The notes: generated by a model from the sequence alone, not told the origin. A stretch of 16,221 nucleotides of DNA from Porticoccus sp. (GCA_011049795.1 DRHD01000243.1:1-16221), one strand, 5' to 3'. Positions 1 through 5,954 are shown, counted from the first letter of the stretch. Translations and numbers: made by a program.

Positions 1-1680
1 ACTCAATGCTTCATCGATTATTAAAATATCTGCTTTATAGTAGGGGGGGAGCTTGGTGATACCGGCCACTGTTGACGCGCCAGAACCGTTAAATCCCTCC
101 CTGTTTAACCACGTGAGACGTTCCATACCCCACTTCCCAAACTTCTTAATGTTACCATCGGTAAGGACGTTTAGCACTGTGATATAGAAGATTTTGAGTT
201 TCCTGGGGTCGTCAATGTTCTCCGCAGCAGCTATGTCATTTGCCCTCTGGATCATCGCCCAGGTCTTGCCAGAACCTAATGCCGAGCAGTAAGCCATATC
301 TTTATCAAGGCCAACCTTACAAAGAAACGCACTGACCCACTCCTCTTCGACTTCGATGTCTGGTGTGAAGTGGTTTGGCATCTTGTCAAGCCCGGACATC
401 CAGGCATTCGGATCTAACTCAGGCGCTATCTTGTTGAGGGTTGCTCTGGCCGCGTGCAGCTTTGCTTCTGCTTCCTCACTCTCATCTTCGAGGTAGGCGA
501 TCGTGGCATTTTGTACCGCTTTCGTGGCCGCCGATTTAATCTCACTTTCATATAGGTTCTTGACGGTGTAATACTTGGTGAGTTCCAACTGATAATCGAT
601 GCCAACGAGCTTGGCAATTGACCTTGTGTAGTAGTTGCCGCCTCTACCTTTACCGTTGCCACGACACTTGTGACAGAACTCTGTCCCGGATTCCTCAAAG
701 TAAATGGCGGTTGGCCTGTCATCTGAGTGGTCCTCGAACGGGCATTGATGGTACTCGCCGGGGCCAACGCCGATGAGGTCGTAGAACGTCTCTTCAACTT
801 TTTCTACCAGAAGCTCTGGTACCCCCCATTTGTTTTCTGCTCCATAATCGAAATAATTCTCAACGCCCAGAGATTCAGCTGCCTGTGCTAACTCTGACCT
901 TTTCGCCCGGCGAGCTTCTTTTTTCTTTAGGCCTGCCAGCTCTATTTCAATTCGGGCTTTGTTGAAGAGAAACCACACTGTACCAACGTCAATCGATAAA
1001 GGACGAGGGGGGAGGAATCCTACTGGCTCCTTATTTTCTCCAATATAAACCAACCCGTCATCAAACGGGTTGTGCCCTAGCATCTCAGGGTGGCGAAACA
1101 TTGTTCCAGCGCACGCCTGGGAAGGATTCCCCATGCTGGGGTCGGCAGTTAAACCTATTTTGGCCAATTCCCTGGCGACATGCTCCGCAACAGCCTTAAA
1201 TTCCTCAGGGCCTTTGTTTTTTGTGTGTGTTCCTGAGTTCATTGGGCGGGAGGCGATGAAGATGACGTGATATCGGGGAGCTGCGGGGGTGTAGCCGGAA
1301 CTGGGGTACATAGCTGCCACACGCAACTCAGACCCTTGTTCGATCTGGGCAACTATTTCATTTACCGACTTTCCAACCAATTCTTCACTTTTGTCCAGAT
1401 CAACAAACAGCAACTCAGCGGATTCTGCAAAACGGGAGGCCTTCCAGGTTCTCTCCCCTGCGATGATCCTCCCGTCTTTTCCACGCCGGTCTTTCCGCAG
1501 CGGCAGGCTTTGATCGAAAGTCATTGCGGCTACGGGTGTGGCGTTAAGGCATTGAAGGTCAACGATCTCCTTGATCGTCATCTCAGTCGTTACGGGGAGA
1601 GCGGTTTTCAATTGGCTGATATTCCGGCCAGAAGTGATCGAAGGAAAGGTTGATATTAAGAAACGTGTGTTGCTATCCAT
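1..1680 (-). CDS. Primase-like replication protein with zinc finger and P-loop ATPase domain, 3' end cut by the window edge
   Basis: The frame is open from an ATG at 1680 to base 1, giving at least 560 residues with no stop. The ATG follows AAGAAGGGTGAG, a good ribosome site. Seen in order: FVDLDKS with D94 and D96 and PRYHVIF with H138, which resemble the first two metal-site motifs of archaeo-eukaryotic-type (PrimPol) primases, with D180 in a TADPSMGNP stretch as a possible third acid; a zinc-finger-like C313-x4-H318-x17-C336-x2-C339 beginning CPFEDH, near the CHC2 pattern of primases but with the His shifted; then ALGSGKT (K472, T473), a Walker A, and ADILIIDEAL (D556, E557), a Walker B. 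The likely role, by inference, is priming and unwinding or helicase loading at the phage origin. The P-loop part could be SF2 helicase-like or DnaC/IstB-like. The start overlaps the upstream small gene by 8 bases, so the two are probably co-translated. The primase reading is moderately sure; the exact family is not. Confidence 0.72.
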   Translation of the reverse strand, partial: MDSNTRFLISTFPSITSGRNISQLKTALPVTTEMTIKEIVDLQCLNATPVAAMTFDQSLPLRKDRRGKDGRIIAGERTWKASRFAESAELLFVDLDKSEELVGKSVNEIVAQIEQGSELRVAAMYPSSGYTPAAPRYHVIFIASRPMNSGTHTKNKGPEEFKAVAEHVARELAKIGLTADPSMGNPSQACAGTMFRHPEMLGHNPFDDGLVYIGENKEPVGFLPPRPLSIDVGTVWFLFNKARIEIELAGLKKKEARRAKRSELAQAAESLGVENYFDYGAENKWGVPELLVEKVEETFYDLIGVGPGEYHQCPFEDHSDDRPTAIYFEESGTEFCHKCRGNGKGRGGNYYTRSIAKLVGIDYQLELTKYYTVKNLYESEIKSAATKAVQNATIAYLEDESEEAEAKLHAARATLNKIAPELDPNAWMSGLDKMPNHFTPDIEVEEEWVSAFLCKVGLDKDMAYCSALGSGKTWAMIQRANDIAAAENIDDPRKLKIFYITVLNVLTDGNIKKFGKWGMERLTWLNREGFNGSGASTVAGITKLPPYYKADILIIDEALS

Positions 1681-1846
1681 TGGTGCTCACCCTTCTTTCG
1701 GACTGGTTTTGGCAATGTGGGGATTGAAGTCCTATGATACAACCCTTGCCAGTCTCAAGTCCATACTCAGTTTCCAAAGAGTTGAAATACGTTTGGATGC
1801 CTTTGTCGCACTTTGGGCAAATACGGCCTTGCATTTCATCGTTCAT
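1673..1846 (-). CDS. Small Cys-rich (putative zinc-binding) protein, 57 aa
   Basis: I do not recognise a named family. The ATG at 1846 is chosen over an upstream GTG at 1855 because GAGGAG lies 8 bases before it. Cysteines C10 and C13 form a CPKC knuckle; C36 and C45 (in SPHC) could complete a zinc site, although the second pair is spaced unusually. The C-terminal tail is polar. It sits directly in front of the primase-like gene, overlapping it by 8 bases (ATGGATAG at the junction), so translational coupling is likely and a replication-accessory role is possible. Its ribosome-site block GAGGAGTGTACC is nearly the same as that of the RHH-like gene at 3278. Function unknown. Confidence 0.6.
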   Translation of the reverse strand: MNDEMQGRICPKCDKGIQTYFNSLETEYGLETGKGCIIGLQSPHCQNQSERRVSTNG

Positions 1847-1894
1847 CTGGTACACTCCTCGCAGTTGGTAGAAAGAAACAAAATTGTCACTTTC

Positions 1895-1917
1895 AAGCCC
1901 GGTTTATAGCCGGGCTT
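1895..1917. terminator. GC-rich hairpin, terminator-like on the + strand
   Basis: AAGCCCGG and CCGGGCTT form a perfect 8-bp stem with a 7-base loop. On the + strand it is followed by T residues (1916-1920), as in an intrinsic terminator, but no rightward gene lies upstream. On the leftward strand, where transcription is expected, it falls in the leader of the 57-aa gene and has no U tract. It may block antisense transcription, or act as a leader structure or RNA-end hairpin. Confidence 0.5.
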
Positions 1918-1937
1918 TTTGCTTCGTTTACCTGAGT

Positions 1938-1943
1938 AGTATA
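1938..1943 (-). promoter_or_regulatory. Possible leftward -10 box (TATACT) before the small Cys-rich/primase-like pair
   Basis: The 202-base gap between the phosphoesterase stop (2049) and the next leftward gene holds TATACT on the minus strand, preceded by TATGA. No good -35 is present at the right distance (TTGTTG lies 15 bases upstream). Two other leftward gaps also hold TATACT. Weak evidence. Confidence 0.25.
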
Positions 1944-2048
1944 TCATACCCAGCTAGACAACAACATCCCCAATATAGTCCCCTTCATAGCGTAAATGAG
2001 ATTAACGATATACCTAGAAATGTCATTTATGTCTCACCTAATACTCAT

Positions 2049-3062
2049 CTATCTCTCATTCTCACAAATAGGTTCCCTTGCGATTCCCTTATCGAGGCTG
2101 GTCTTAAAGGGACCCAACCAGAGGTCCCAATCAACTGATTTTATTCCCATTGGGTAGTGGTAGGCATTGAGAATCATGTGGAACGATAAGTCCCATTCAT
2201 TATGCGCCGTGACTGATTGGGATCGATATTTAGTGCGTTTGACATCACGACCCATTCCCAGTCCATGTATCTCGTACCTTCCATCCGGACTCCAGCCTGC
2301 TTGCTGCCGGTGGCAGTGGGCTACAATATGATGCGCTTTCCTGGGTTCGACGTTGTAGAGTTTCTGCCCTAAGACTATTGGGTTCCCTGAGAAGTTTTTA
2401 GGGTGGCTAATCTTCACATCACCTCTGCTCGTATTGATCCACAGGTGTGCGTATCTTGAATATACGACCGTACTGCTTCTTAAAAACATACCCAGGTGGA
2501 GGTGGCCATCGGTTGCTCTGGCGATTCTGTCGTCGTGATTGCCGGAAATGATATAGATGTTGTCAAACCATTGAGCGAGGGTCGCCAGGATGCCATTCAT
2601 TACCTGTATGACTTGTTCGTAGTTGAGGTCGCCTGTCCTCCAGGTGGTAGTCCAACTACTGAGGGCTGACATATCAGTGGCTATGAAATCACCGGCGATC
2701 ACCAGCGTCTTAATGTTCTGTGCCATCGCCAAATATAAAACGTGGAGTAGATAATTTCTGGAATGATCTGGTATTTCAATATCGCCGATGACAATGACAT
2801 CATCGGAGTCGATCTCTAACTGGTCGTCATATATTTTTGCATTTGGCGGGGTTGGGAAGAGGTGTCTGGAGTTAAATCTGGGATCGTCCGTCCCTGATGC
2901 TGCGAACATGTCTTGGTAGTATACTAGAAACTTTACTTCCCTAGTGATGAGATAAGCTTTCATGCCACATTCCGTCTCATATGGCGTTAGGTCGTCTCCA
3001 CGCCTGTACATCTCGGCTAGTTCTAGTTTGCGCTTGTTGGGTATTTTATGCCACAGTGACAT
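2049..3062 (-). CDS. Calcineurin-like metallophosphoesterase
   Basis: This 337-aa protein carries the ordered motifs of the calcineurin-like metallophosphoesterase superfamily: GDIEIPDH (D94, E96), AGDFIATD (D125), SGNHDD (N175, H176, D177), SHP (H220) and AHCH (H249, H251). These bind two metal ions and hydrolyse phosphomono- or phosphodiesters. The usual first motif is D-x-H; here the His is replaced by Glu (E96), a real departure that may change metal preference. The N-terminal 80 residues are charged and helical with no recognised domain. The ATG at 3062 follows AGGA at good spacing and starts 9 bases after the stop of the RHH-like gene. Its place next to a replication gene suggests nucleic-acid processing or protein dephosphorylation, but the substrate cannot be read from sequence. 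Confidence 0.85.
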   Translation of the reverse strand: MSLWHKIPNKRKLELAEMYRRGDDLTPYETECGMKAYLITREVKFLVYYQDMFAASGTDDPRFNSRHLFPTPPNAKIYDDQLEIDSDDVIVIGDIEIPDHSRNYLLHVLYLAMAQNIKTLVIAGDFIATDMSALSSWTTTWRTGDLNYEQVIQVMNGILATLAQWFDNIYIISGNHDDRIARATDGHLHLGMFLRSSTVVYSRYAHLWINTSRGDVKISHPKNFSGNPIVLGQKLYNVEPRKAHHIVAHCHRQQAGWSPDGRYEIHGLGMGRDVKRTKYRSQSVTAHNEWDLSFHMILNAYHYPMGIKSVDWDLWLGPFKTSLDKGIAREPICENER

Positions 3063-3071
3063 GAATATATC

Positions 3072-3278
3072 CTATTCGTTATCCGGTTGGCGGTCGTATT
3101 TTCCGCGTGGTGTTTGTTTTGTCCAGGTGCCGCCCCTGCTGACGACCCATTTGCCCAATAAACGCTCGATCAAGTGGGATGTGTTGTCGATGTAGTTCTC
3201 CGCCTTGATGCGCTCAAGTTCGCGCTTGTTTGTTGGCGATAGATAGGCCGCGACTACTTTGGTGTTTTTGGGTGGCAT
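3072..3278 (-). CDS. Small ribbon-helix-helix-like protein, possible DNA-binding regulator
   Basis: A 68-aa protein with a short strand (KVVAAYLSP) followed by two predicted helices (NKRELERIKAENY and TSHLIERLLGKWV). This layout and the charge pattern resemble ribbon-helix-helix (CopG/Arc-type) DNA-binding proteins, which act as dimers on short inverted repeats. The match is by pattern only. The tail (residues 50-68) is basic and polar. The ATG at 3278 has GAGGAG 6 bases upstream. It lies between the 194-aa gene and the phosphoesterase, transcribed with both. By inference it could bind the CATAGTA/TACTATG inverted repeat at 4003-4020 in the leader of its own operon. It could instead be an unrelated small helical protein. 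Confidence 0.6.
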   Translation of the reverse strand: MPPKNTKVVAAYLSPTNKRELERIKAENYIDNTSHLIERLLGKWVVSRGGTWTKQTPRGKYDRQPDNE

Positions 3279-3329
3279 GGTATACTCCTCAGCCCCGCTC
3301 CGAAGTGGCGATGGCTTTTACTGGCTGAT

Positions 3330-3355
3330 GCCCGGCGTTGCTGCTCGTGCCGGGC
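3330..3355. repeat. Intergenic hairpin (GCCCGGC/GCCGGGC) in the leader of the RHH-like gene
   Basis: A perfect 7-bp stem with a 12-base loop lies in the 98-base gap between the 194-aa gene and the RHH-like gene. There is no U tract on either strand, so simple intrinsic termination is unlikely. Its stem sequence resembles the hairpin at 1895-1917, and both stand upstream of a GAGGAGTRTACC ribosome site on the minus strand. Confidence 0.45.
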
Positions 3356-3376
3356 TTGGTGTTGGTGGTGTGTGGG

Positions 3377-3961
3377 CTACGAATTATAGCGAACTACTAT
3401 TGGATGTAAAACAGTGCCATCAAATTGTTGATCTTCACGAGCATTGCTGCCAAAGCGTCCAAATTTGGTGAATGCTGTGACTATCGGTGTATTGTATTCG
3501 TTGACTATTGCATAATTCTTTCCACGTTTGACTAGTTGCATTCCCGTGGCATTAATTAGTGCTTCGGCTTCATCTATACTTATCATATGATGTGGCTCAG
3601 GCGTAGAATTAACTGGCTCACCGGTATCACTCCAGACTGTTACCGGTTCTTTTATTTCTTCGCCAGTCTCCTGGTCAACATCACTATAATATTCAGTGTG
3701 TGATTTCCGCATATTGTTGGCTGCAATTGCGCTTTCCAGACTTACGTCGTCAGTTGGCTGTTCGCCGTCACCAAAAAACAATGTCCAGGTTGCTTCCAGG
3801 CTTCTATTGAACGTATCTTTAGGTTGCACATACTGTGATTTCTGGCATCTAGTATGAACTTTGCTGGCGGGCGTTGATTTGATATTCAACTTGATATTGC
3901 GTTTACGGTCTGCTTTTGCCTGTTCCATTTTTTCCGCGAAAGTTTGGTTCGTCATCGTCAT
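3377..3961 (-). CDS. Unknown protein, first gene of the leftward early operon
   Basis: I do not recognise this 194-aa protein. The first third is strongly basic (EKMEQAKADRKRNIKLNIK), the middle is acidic and low in hydrophobics, and the last 75 residues (from about HHMISIDEAEALINATGM) look like a small alpha/beta domain. No signal peptide, membrane segment or zinc motif is visible. Two starts are possible: ATG 3961, with AGGAG only 3 bases upstream, or ATG 3955, with the same AGGAG at 9 bases; the second has better spacing, so the true protein may be 192 aa. It is the first gene after the leftward promoter at 4111-4138, a place where phages often put immediate-early regulators or host-takeover proteins, but nothing in the sequence shows its function. 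Confidence 0.75.
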   Translation of the reverse strand: MTMTNQTFAEKMEQAKADRKRNIKLNIKSTPASKVHTRCQKSQYVQPKDTFNRSLEATWTLFFGDGEQPTDDVSLESAIAANNMRKSHTEYYSDVDQETGEEIKEPVTVWSDTGEPVNSTPEPHHMISIDEAEALINATGMQLVKRGKNYAIVNEYNTPIVTAFTKFGRFGSNAREDQQFDGTVLHPIVVRYNS

Positions 3962-3995
3962 TGTCTCCTATGTGTTTGCGTTCCTAACTATCTAA

Positions 3996-4001
3996 AGTAT
4001 A
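3996..4001 (-). promoter_or_regulatory. Possible second leftward -10 box (TATACT) beside the inverted repeat
   Basis: On the minus strand TATACT lies directly downstream of the CATAGTA inverted repeat and about 35 bases before the 194-aa gene. The expected -35 position has only TCACCA, so if this is a promoter it is weak or needs an activator bound at the repeat. Confidence 0.3.
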
Positions 4002-4002
4002 G

Positions 4003-4020
4003 CATAGTATGTGTACTATG
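4003..4020. promoter_or_regulatory. Perfect inverted repeat, candidate operator
   Basis: CATAGTA-TGTG-TACTATG is a perfect 7-bp inverted repeat with a 4-base spacer, in the non-coding region between the leftward promoter and the first leftward gene. The size and symmetry fit a dimeric DNA-binding protein. It overlaps the spacer of the possible TATACT promoter at 3996-4001. As RNA it would be only a weak A/U-rich hairpin, so a DNA operator is the better reading. Confidence 0.5.
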
Positions 4021-4110
4021 GTGAGTAAGGGATGGGTAAAGAAGTGTTAAGGATTTGGCTGGTCTTAATTATTGGGGATGTGATTGATCCCAGAAAGTAT
4101 CCTCTTCCCT

Positions 4111-4138
4111 ATTATAACAGAGAGGCTCACGGTGTCGA
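4111..4138 (-). promoter_or_regulatory. Leftward early promoter (sigma70-like)
   Basis: On the minus strand: TCGACA, 16 bases, TATAAT (-35 at 4138-4133, -10 at 4116-4111). Five of six and six of six positions match the sigma70 consensus. It would transcribe 3961 to 1 with a leader of about 140 bases that includes the inverted repeat at 4003-4020. Its -35 is 10 bp from that of the rightward promoter. Confidence 0.72.
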
Positions 4139-4153
4139 CCCTTGACCCTTGAC
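4137..4153. repeat. Tandem GACCCTT repeat linking the two divergent -35 boxes
   Basis: GACCCTT occurs twice head to tail followed by a third GAC. The first copy overlaps the leftward -35 and the last overlaps the rightward TTGACT. A protein bound here would touch both promoters. Confidence 0.45.
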
Positions 4154-4176
4154 TTCCCCCTTATAAGCAGTAAAAT
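4149..4176 (+). promoter_or_regulatory. Rightward early promoter (sigma70-like)
   Basis: TTGACT (4149-4154), 16 bases, TAAAAT (4171-4176). It stands 37 bases before the first rightward ATG (4213). The -10 and the following sequence (TAAAATA...TATGTAAAT) recur in the promoter at 4704-4733, which supports both as real promoters of this phage. Confidence 0.75.
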
Positions 4177-4212
4177 AAGGTTATGTAAATATTCGCTATG
4201 GAGGCTGATATT

Positions 4213-4452
4213 ATGTCCACTAAGGTCAAGATTAAAATTGCGGGAAAGCAACTAAGTCCCAACCAGTCTTGTGATTGCTGTCGTCATTTTGTACCAGGCC
4301 AGAGCGGGGTATCTTTGAGGTGTGGTTTATTTGGCGGAAAGACCGGGAGTAGTTTGTCCCAACAGGTGGCAAGCAAAGTGAAGTGCCCTTGCTGGAGGTC
4401 GAAATTTTATTACCGTGAGGGTGTGGTTAAACCAGATCCGAGGGCCAATTAA
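4213..4452 (+). CDS. Small Cys-rich protein, 79 aa, first rightward gene
   Basis: I do not recognise a named family. The start is ATG 4213 because GGAGG (4200-4204) lies 8 bases upstream; an in-frame ATG at 4198 would leave that site inside the gene. Cysteines at 20, 22, 23, 37, 58 and 60 (SCDCC, LRCGLFGG, KCPCW) suggest a compact zinc-binding fold; the ending C-P-C-W followed by basic residues is reminiscent of short phage zinc-ribbon proteins. The N-terminus is basic (KVKIKIAGK). It is the first gene after the rightward early promoter, with the next ribosome site (AAAGGAG) overlapping its stop codon. Function unknown. Confidence 0.75.
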   Translation: MSTKVKIKIAGKQLSPNQSCDCCRHFVPGQSGVSLRCGLFGGKTGSSLSQQVASKVKCPCWRSKFYYREGVVKPDPRAN

Positions 4453-4465
4453 AGGAGAGTACATT

Positions 4466-4696
4466 ATGGTGTTGCCATATATAGCCGCAAGGCTGGGGAT
4501 GGTCCAAGATGGCGTTTGCCACATCAGATGTGTCACAGGCGATTTGTTTGTGACGACCGAATTCGGAGATGTCCTGGAAAATGTCAAGACTGTAAAGAAC
4601 GTTGGAATCCCGTATATTATGGATTGTCCCTTATTAATGTTGAATGGGATTATCGTTGGGGTTGGTGAGCTGGGGGTAGCCCCGTTTCCCCTATAA
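4466..4696 (+). CDS. Unknown small protein, 76 aa
   Basis: Start ATG 4466, preceded by AAAGGAG with 8 bases between; longer upstream in-frame starts overlap the previous gene and lack a ribosome site. The protein is mostly alternating hydrophobic and polar residues (GDLFVTTEFGDVLENVKTVKNVG) and so is probably a small beta-rich domain; there is no zinc motif or clear membrane segment, though the C-terminus (MLNGIIVGVGELGVAPF) is hydrophobic. It lies 13 bases after the 79-aa gene in the same early transcript. Not recognised. Confidence 0.65.
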   Translation: MVLPYIAARLGMVQDGVCHIRCVTGDLFVTTEFGDVLENVKTVKNVGIPYIMDCPLLMLNGIIVGVGELGVAPFPL

Positions 4697-4703
4697 TAAG
4701 CGC

Positions 4704-4733
4704 TTGACACCAGCCCTTAAACAATGGTAAAAT
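4704..4733 (+). promoter_or_regulatory. Second rightward promoter (sigma70-like)
   Basis: TTGACA (a consensus -35, 4704-4709), 18 bases, TAAAAT (4728-4733), in a 92-base gap between 4696 and 4789. The sequence from the -10 onward (TAAAATA, then TATGTAAAT at 4739-4747) repeats that of the 4149-4176 promoter. It would drive the genes from 4789 on. Confidence 0.7.
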
Positions 4734-4788
4734 AGACATATGTAAATGAATGTTTACAAAACTAAGGGTAAAAAAGAGGGGTAAACAG

Positions 4789-5073
4789 GTGCAAATGACG
4801 AAAATGAAAAGCAAGAATCGTGATAAATTTAACGGGCATTTAGTTGTCGCCGAAATATGGGGCGATGATGGAGAGCGGGTATCCTATGGTTTCATTCAGG
4901 ATTCATCAGCTGAGGTTCGGTTGTTTGTTATAAATGGTCATCAAACCCCCATCGCAGTATTTCCGTTTGAGTGCCCAGATTCTGCTGAGGCTGGATACCA
5001 AAAAGAACTCGCCGTGTGGATTAACAAGAAAGGTTTCGATGATGAGGTATCAGTTGATTGTAAATGTAGGTGA
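4789..5073 (+). CDS. Unknown small protein, 94 aa
   Basis: Not recognised. Three starts are possible. ATG 4750 has no ribosome site and lies only about 10 bases from the expected transcript start; GTG 4789 has GAGGGG 7 bases upstream; ATG 4795 has the same site at 13 bases. GTG 4789 is preferred. The N-terminus is basic (MTKMKSKNRDKF); the rest alternates strand-like segments (HLVVAEIWGDD, SYGFIQDSSAEVRLFVINGH), with a polar end containing CKCR. It may be a small beta-sheet domain. The next gene begins inside its last 35 bases, so the two are probably translated together. Confidence 0.6.
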   Translation: MQMTKMKSKNRDKFNGHLVVAEIWGDDGERVSYGFIQDSSAEVRLFVINGHQTPIAVFPFECPDSAEAGYQKELAVWINKKGFDDEVSVDCKCR

Positions 5074-5326
5074 AGCTGTCCAGGCGGCAAGGAAATTACG
5101 CAAGAGGGGGTTTCTCCTGAAACGCCGCCGCAAGGGTTTGTGGTGGGTTTACGATGGAACGTCACTTGGCGGGTTGACCGATCACCTCATAGGCGCTCAC
5201 CCGGCAATGTCTTTCTTCATCAGTGAACCGATGGTGTGTGCTCCAGGCCGGGCAATTGTAATTAAGTCTACCTCTCTATACGGGGGTGTTTGGAAACGAC
5301 CAAAGTTTACCATAGAGTACCTATAG
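5039..5326 (+). CDS. Unknown basic small protein, 95 aa
   Basis: Not recognised. The start is ATG 5039 or the adjacent ATG 5042, both behind AAAGG (5 or 8 bases). A frame extended upstream to 4934 would overlap the previous gene for more than 100 bases, and is rejected. The protein has a helical start (GEAVQAARKLRKRG), a strongly basic patch (KRRRKG) and Trp/Tyr-rich strand segments (LWWVYDGTS, LYGGVWKRPKF). The basic patch would suit nucleic-acid binding, but that is inference. It overlaps the preceding gene by 35 bases and is followed within 26 bases by the RNase H-like gene. Confidence 0.6.
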   Translation: MMRYQLIVNVGEAVQAARKLRKRGFLLKRRRKGLWWVYDGTSLGGLTDHLIGAHPAMSFFISEPMVCAPGRAIVIKSTSLYGGVWKRPKFTIEYL

Positions 5327-5351
5327 TAAGAAAGGTAATAAGGTGGTTAAG

Positions 5352-5954
5352 ATGAGTAGAGATTTGGTTTTTGGTCGTATTTCTGAAGAGGAGATATCAG
5401 AAATACAAGACTCCCAGTGTTGGGATTTCGGGCCGCCAGTGGCCGAGGCACATTATCCGCTCGAACCGGTAGTTATAGCCGGCCCGTCGGAGATTTACGA
5501 CATCTATACAGATGGTAGGTGCTCTCCCACTCCCGGGCCGAGTGGAATAGATGACAAGTGTCTCCCTGGTCCGGGTGGGTATGGGGCTGTAATTATTTCT
5601 CCCGATAAGTACAGTGATCGGGCTATTGAGTTGGCTGGGTGGGAGTGCAAAACAACAACCAATCGCATGGGTTTGACTGCCGTTATAAAGGCACTTGACT
5701 ACCTCCCCCGCAATAGTGCTGTTATAGTGTACAGTAGCAGCGAATATGTCGCCGATGGTATTAACTACTGGTTTGAGAGATGGGGGGAGCGGAAGAACTT
5801 CGGATTATGGTGTGACTTGAGAGGGGCGGCCAGGAGACATGCGGTTACTTTTGCCTGGTCCAGAGTGGACAGCGGAAATCAATTTAGTGATCGGGCTATC
5901 GAGTTGGCGACAAAGGGTCTTCTCGTTGCCGGTCAGCAGTCGGCGGGTATATGA
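5352..5954 (+). CDS. RNase HI-fold protein with degenerate active site
   Basis: 200 aa from ATG 5352 (AAGGTGG 5 bases upstream; GTG 5343 behind AGAAAGG is also possible). From residue 48 the order of elements follows ribonuclease HI: IYDIYTDGR (D54, matching E. coli D10), GGYGAVII, TTTNRMGLTAVIKAL, AVIVYSSSEYV, a Trp-rich helix, and NQFSDRAIELA (D180, matching D134). In active enzymes the middle motifs read NRM-E-L and T-D-S; here they are G107 and S129, so two of four metal-binding acids are gone, and the usual catalytic His loop is absent. The protein therefore probably binds RNA-DNA hybrid or dsRNA, or acts as a scaffold, without cutting. A Pro/Gly-rich insert (residues 60-76) and a 47-residue N-terminal extension are also unusual. 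It overlaps the next gene by 4 bases (ATGA). Confidence 0.75.
   Translation: MSRDLVFGRISEEEISEIQDSQCWDFGPPVAEAHYPLEPVVIAGPSEIYDIYTDGRCSPTPGPSGIDDKCLPGPGGYGAVIISPDKYSDRAIELAGWECKTTTNRMGLTAVIKALDYLPRNSAVIVYSSSEYVADGINYWFERWGERKNFGLWCDLRGAARRHAVTFAWSRVDSGNQFSDRAIELATKGLLVAGQQSAGI

Noticed and set aside
426..797. A 123-residue minus-strand frame, rich in Ser, Thr and Arg
   Set aside because: It lies inside the primase-like gene in another frame, has low-complexity composition and no ribosome site.
1267..1909. Two rightward frames (1267-1653 and 1571-1909), which could be fed into the + strand terminator-like hairpin at 1895-1917
   Set aside because: The first lies inside the primase-like gene and the second runs over its 5' end, the 57-aa gene and the hairpin; no ribosome site or known motif was seen, and codon pattern supports the leftward genes.
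3962..4212. A tRNA or small RNA gene in the divergent control region
   Set aside because: No cloverleaf or GTTCGA-like T loop is present; promoters and the inverted repeat explain the visible structure.
4069..4251. A 60-residue minus-strand frame across the divergent promoters
   Set aside because: It overlaps both promoters and the start of the 79-aa gene, and has no ribosome site.
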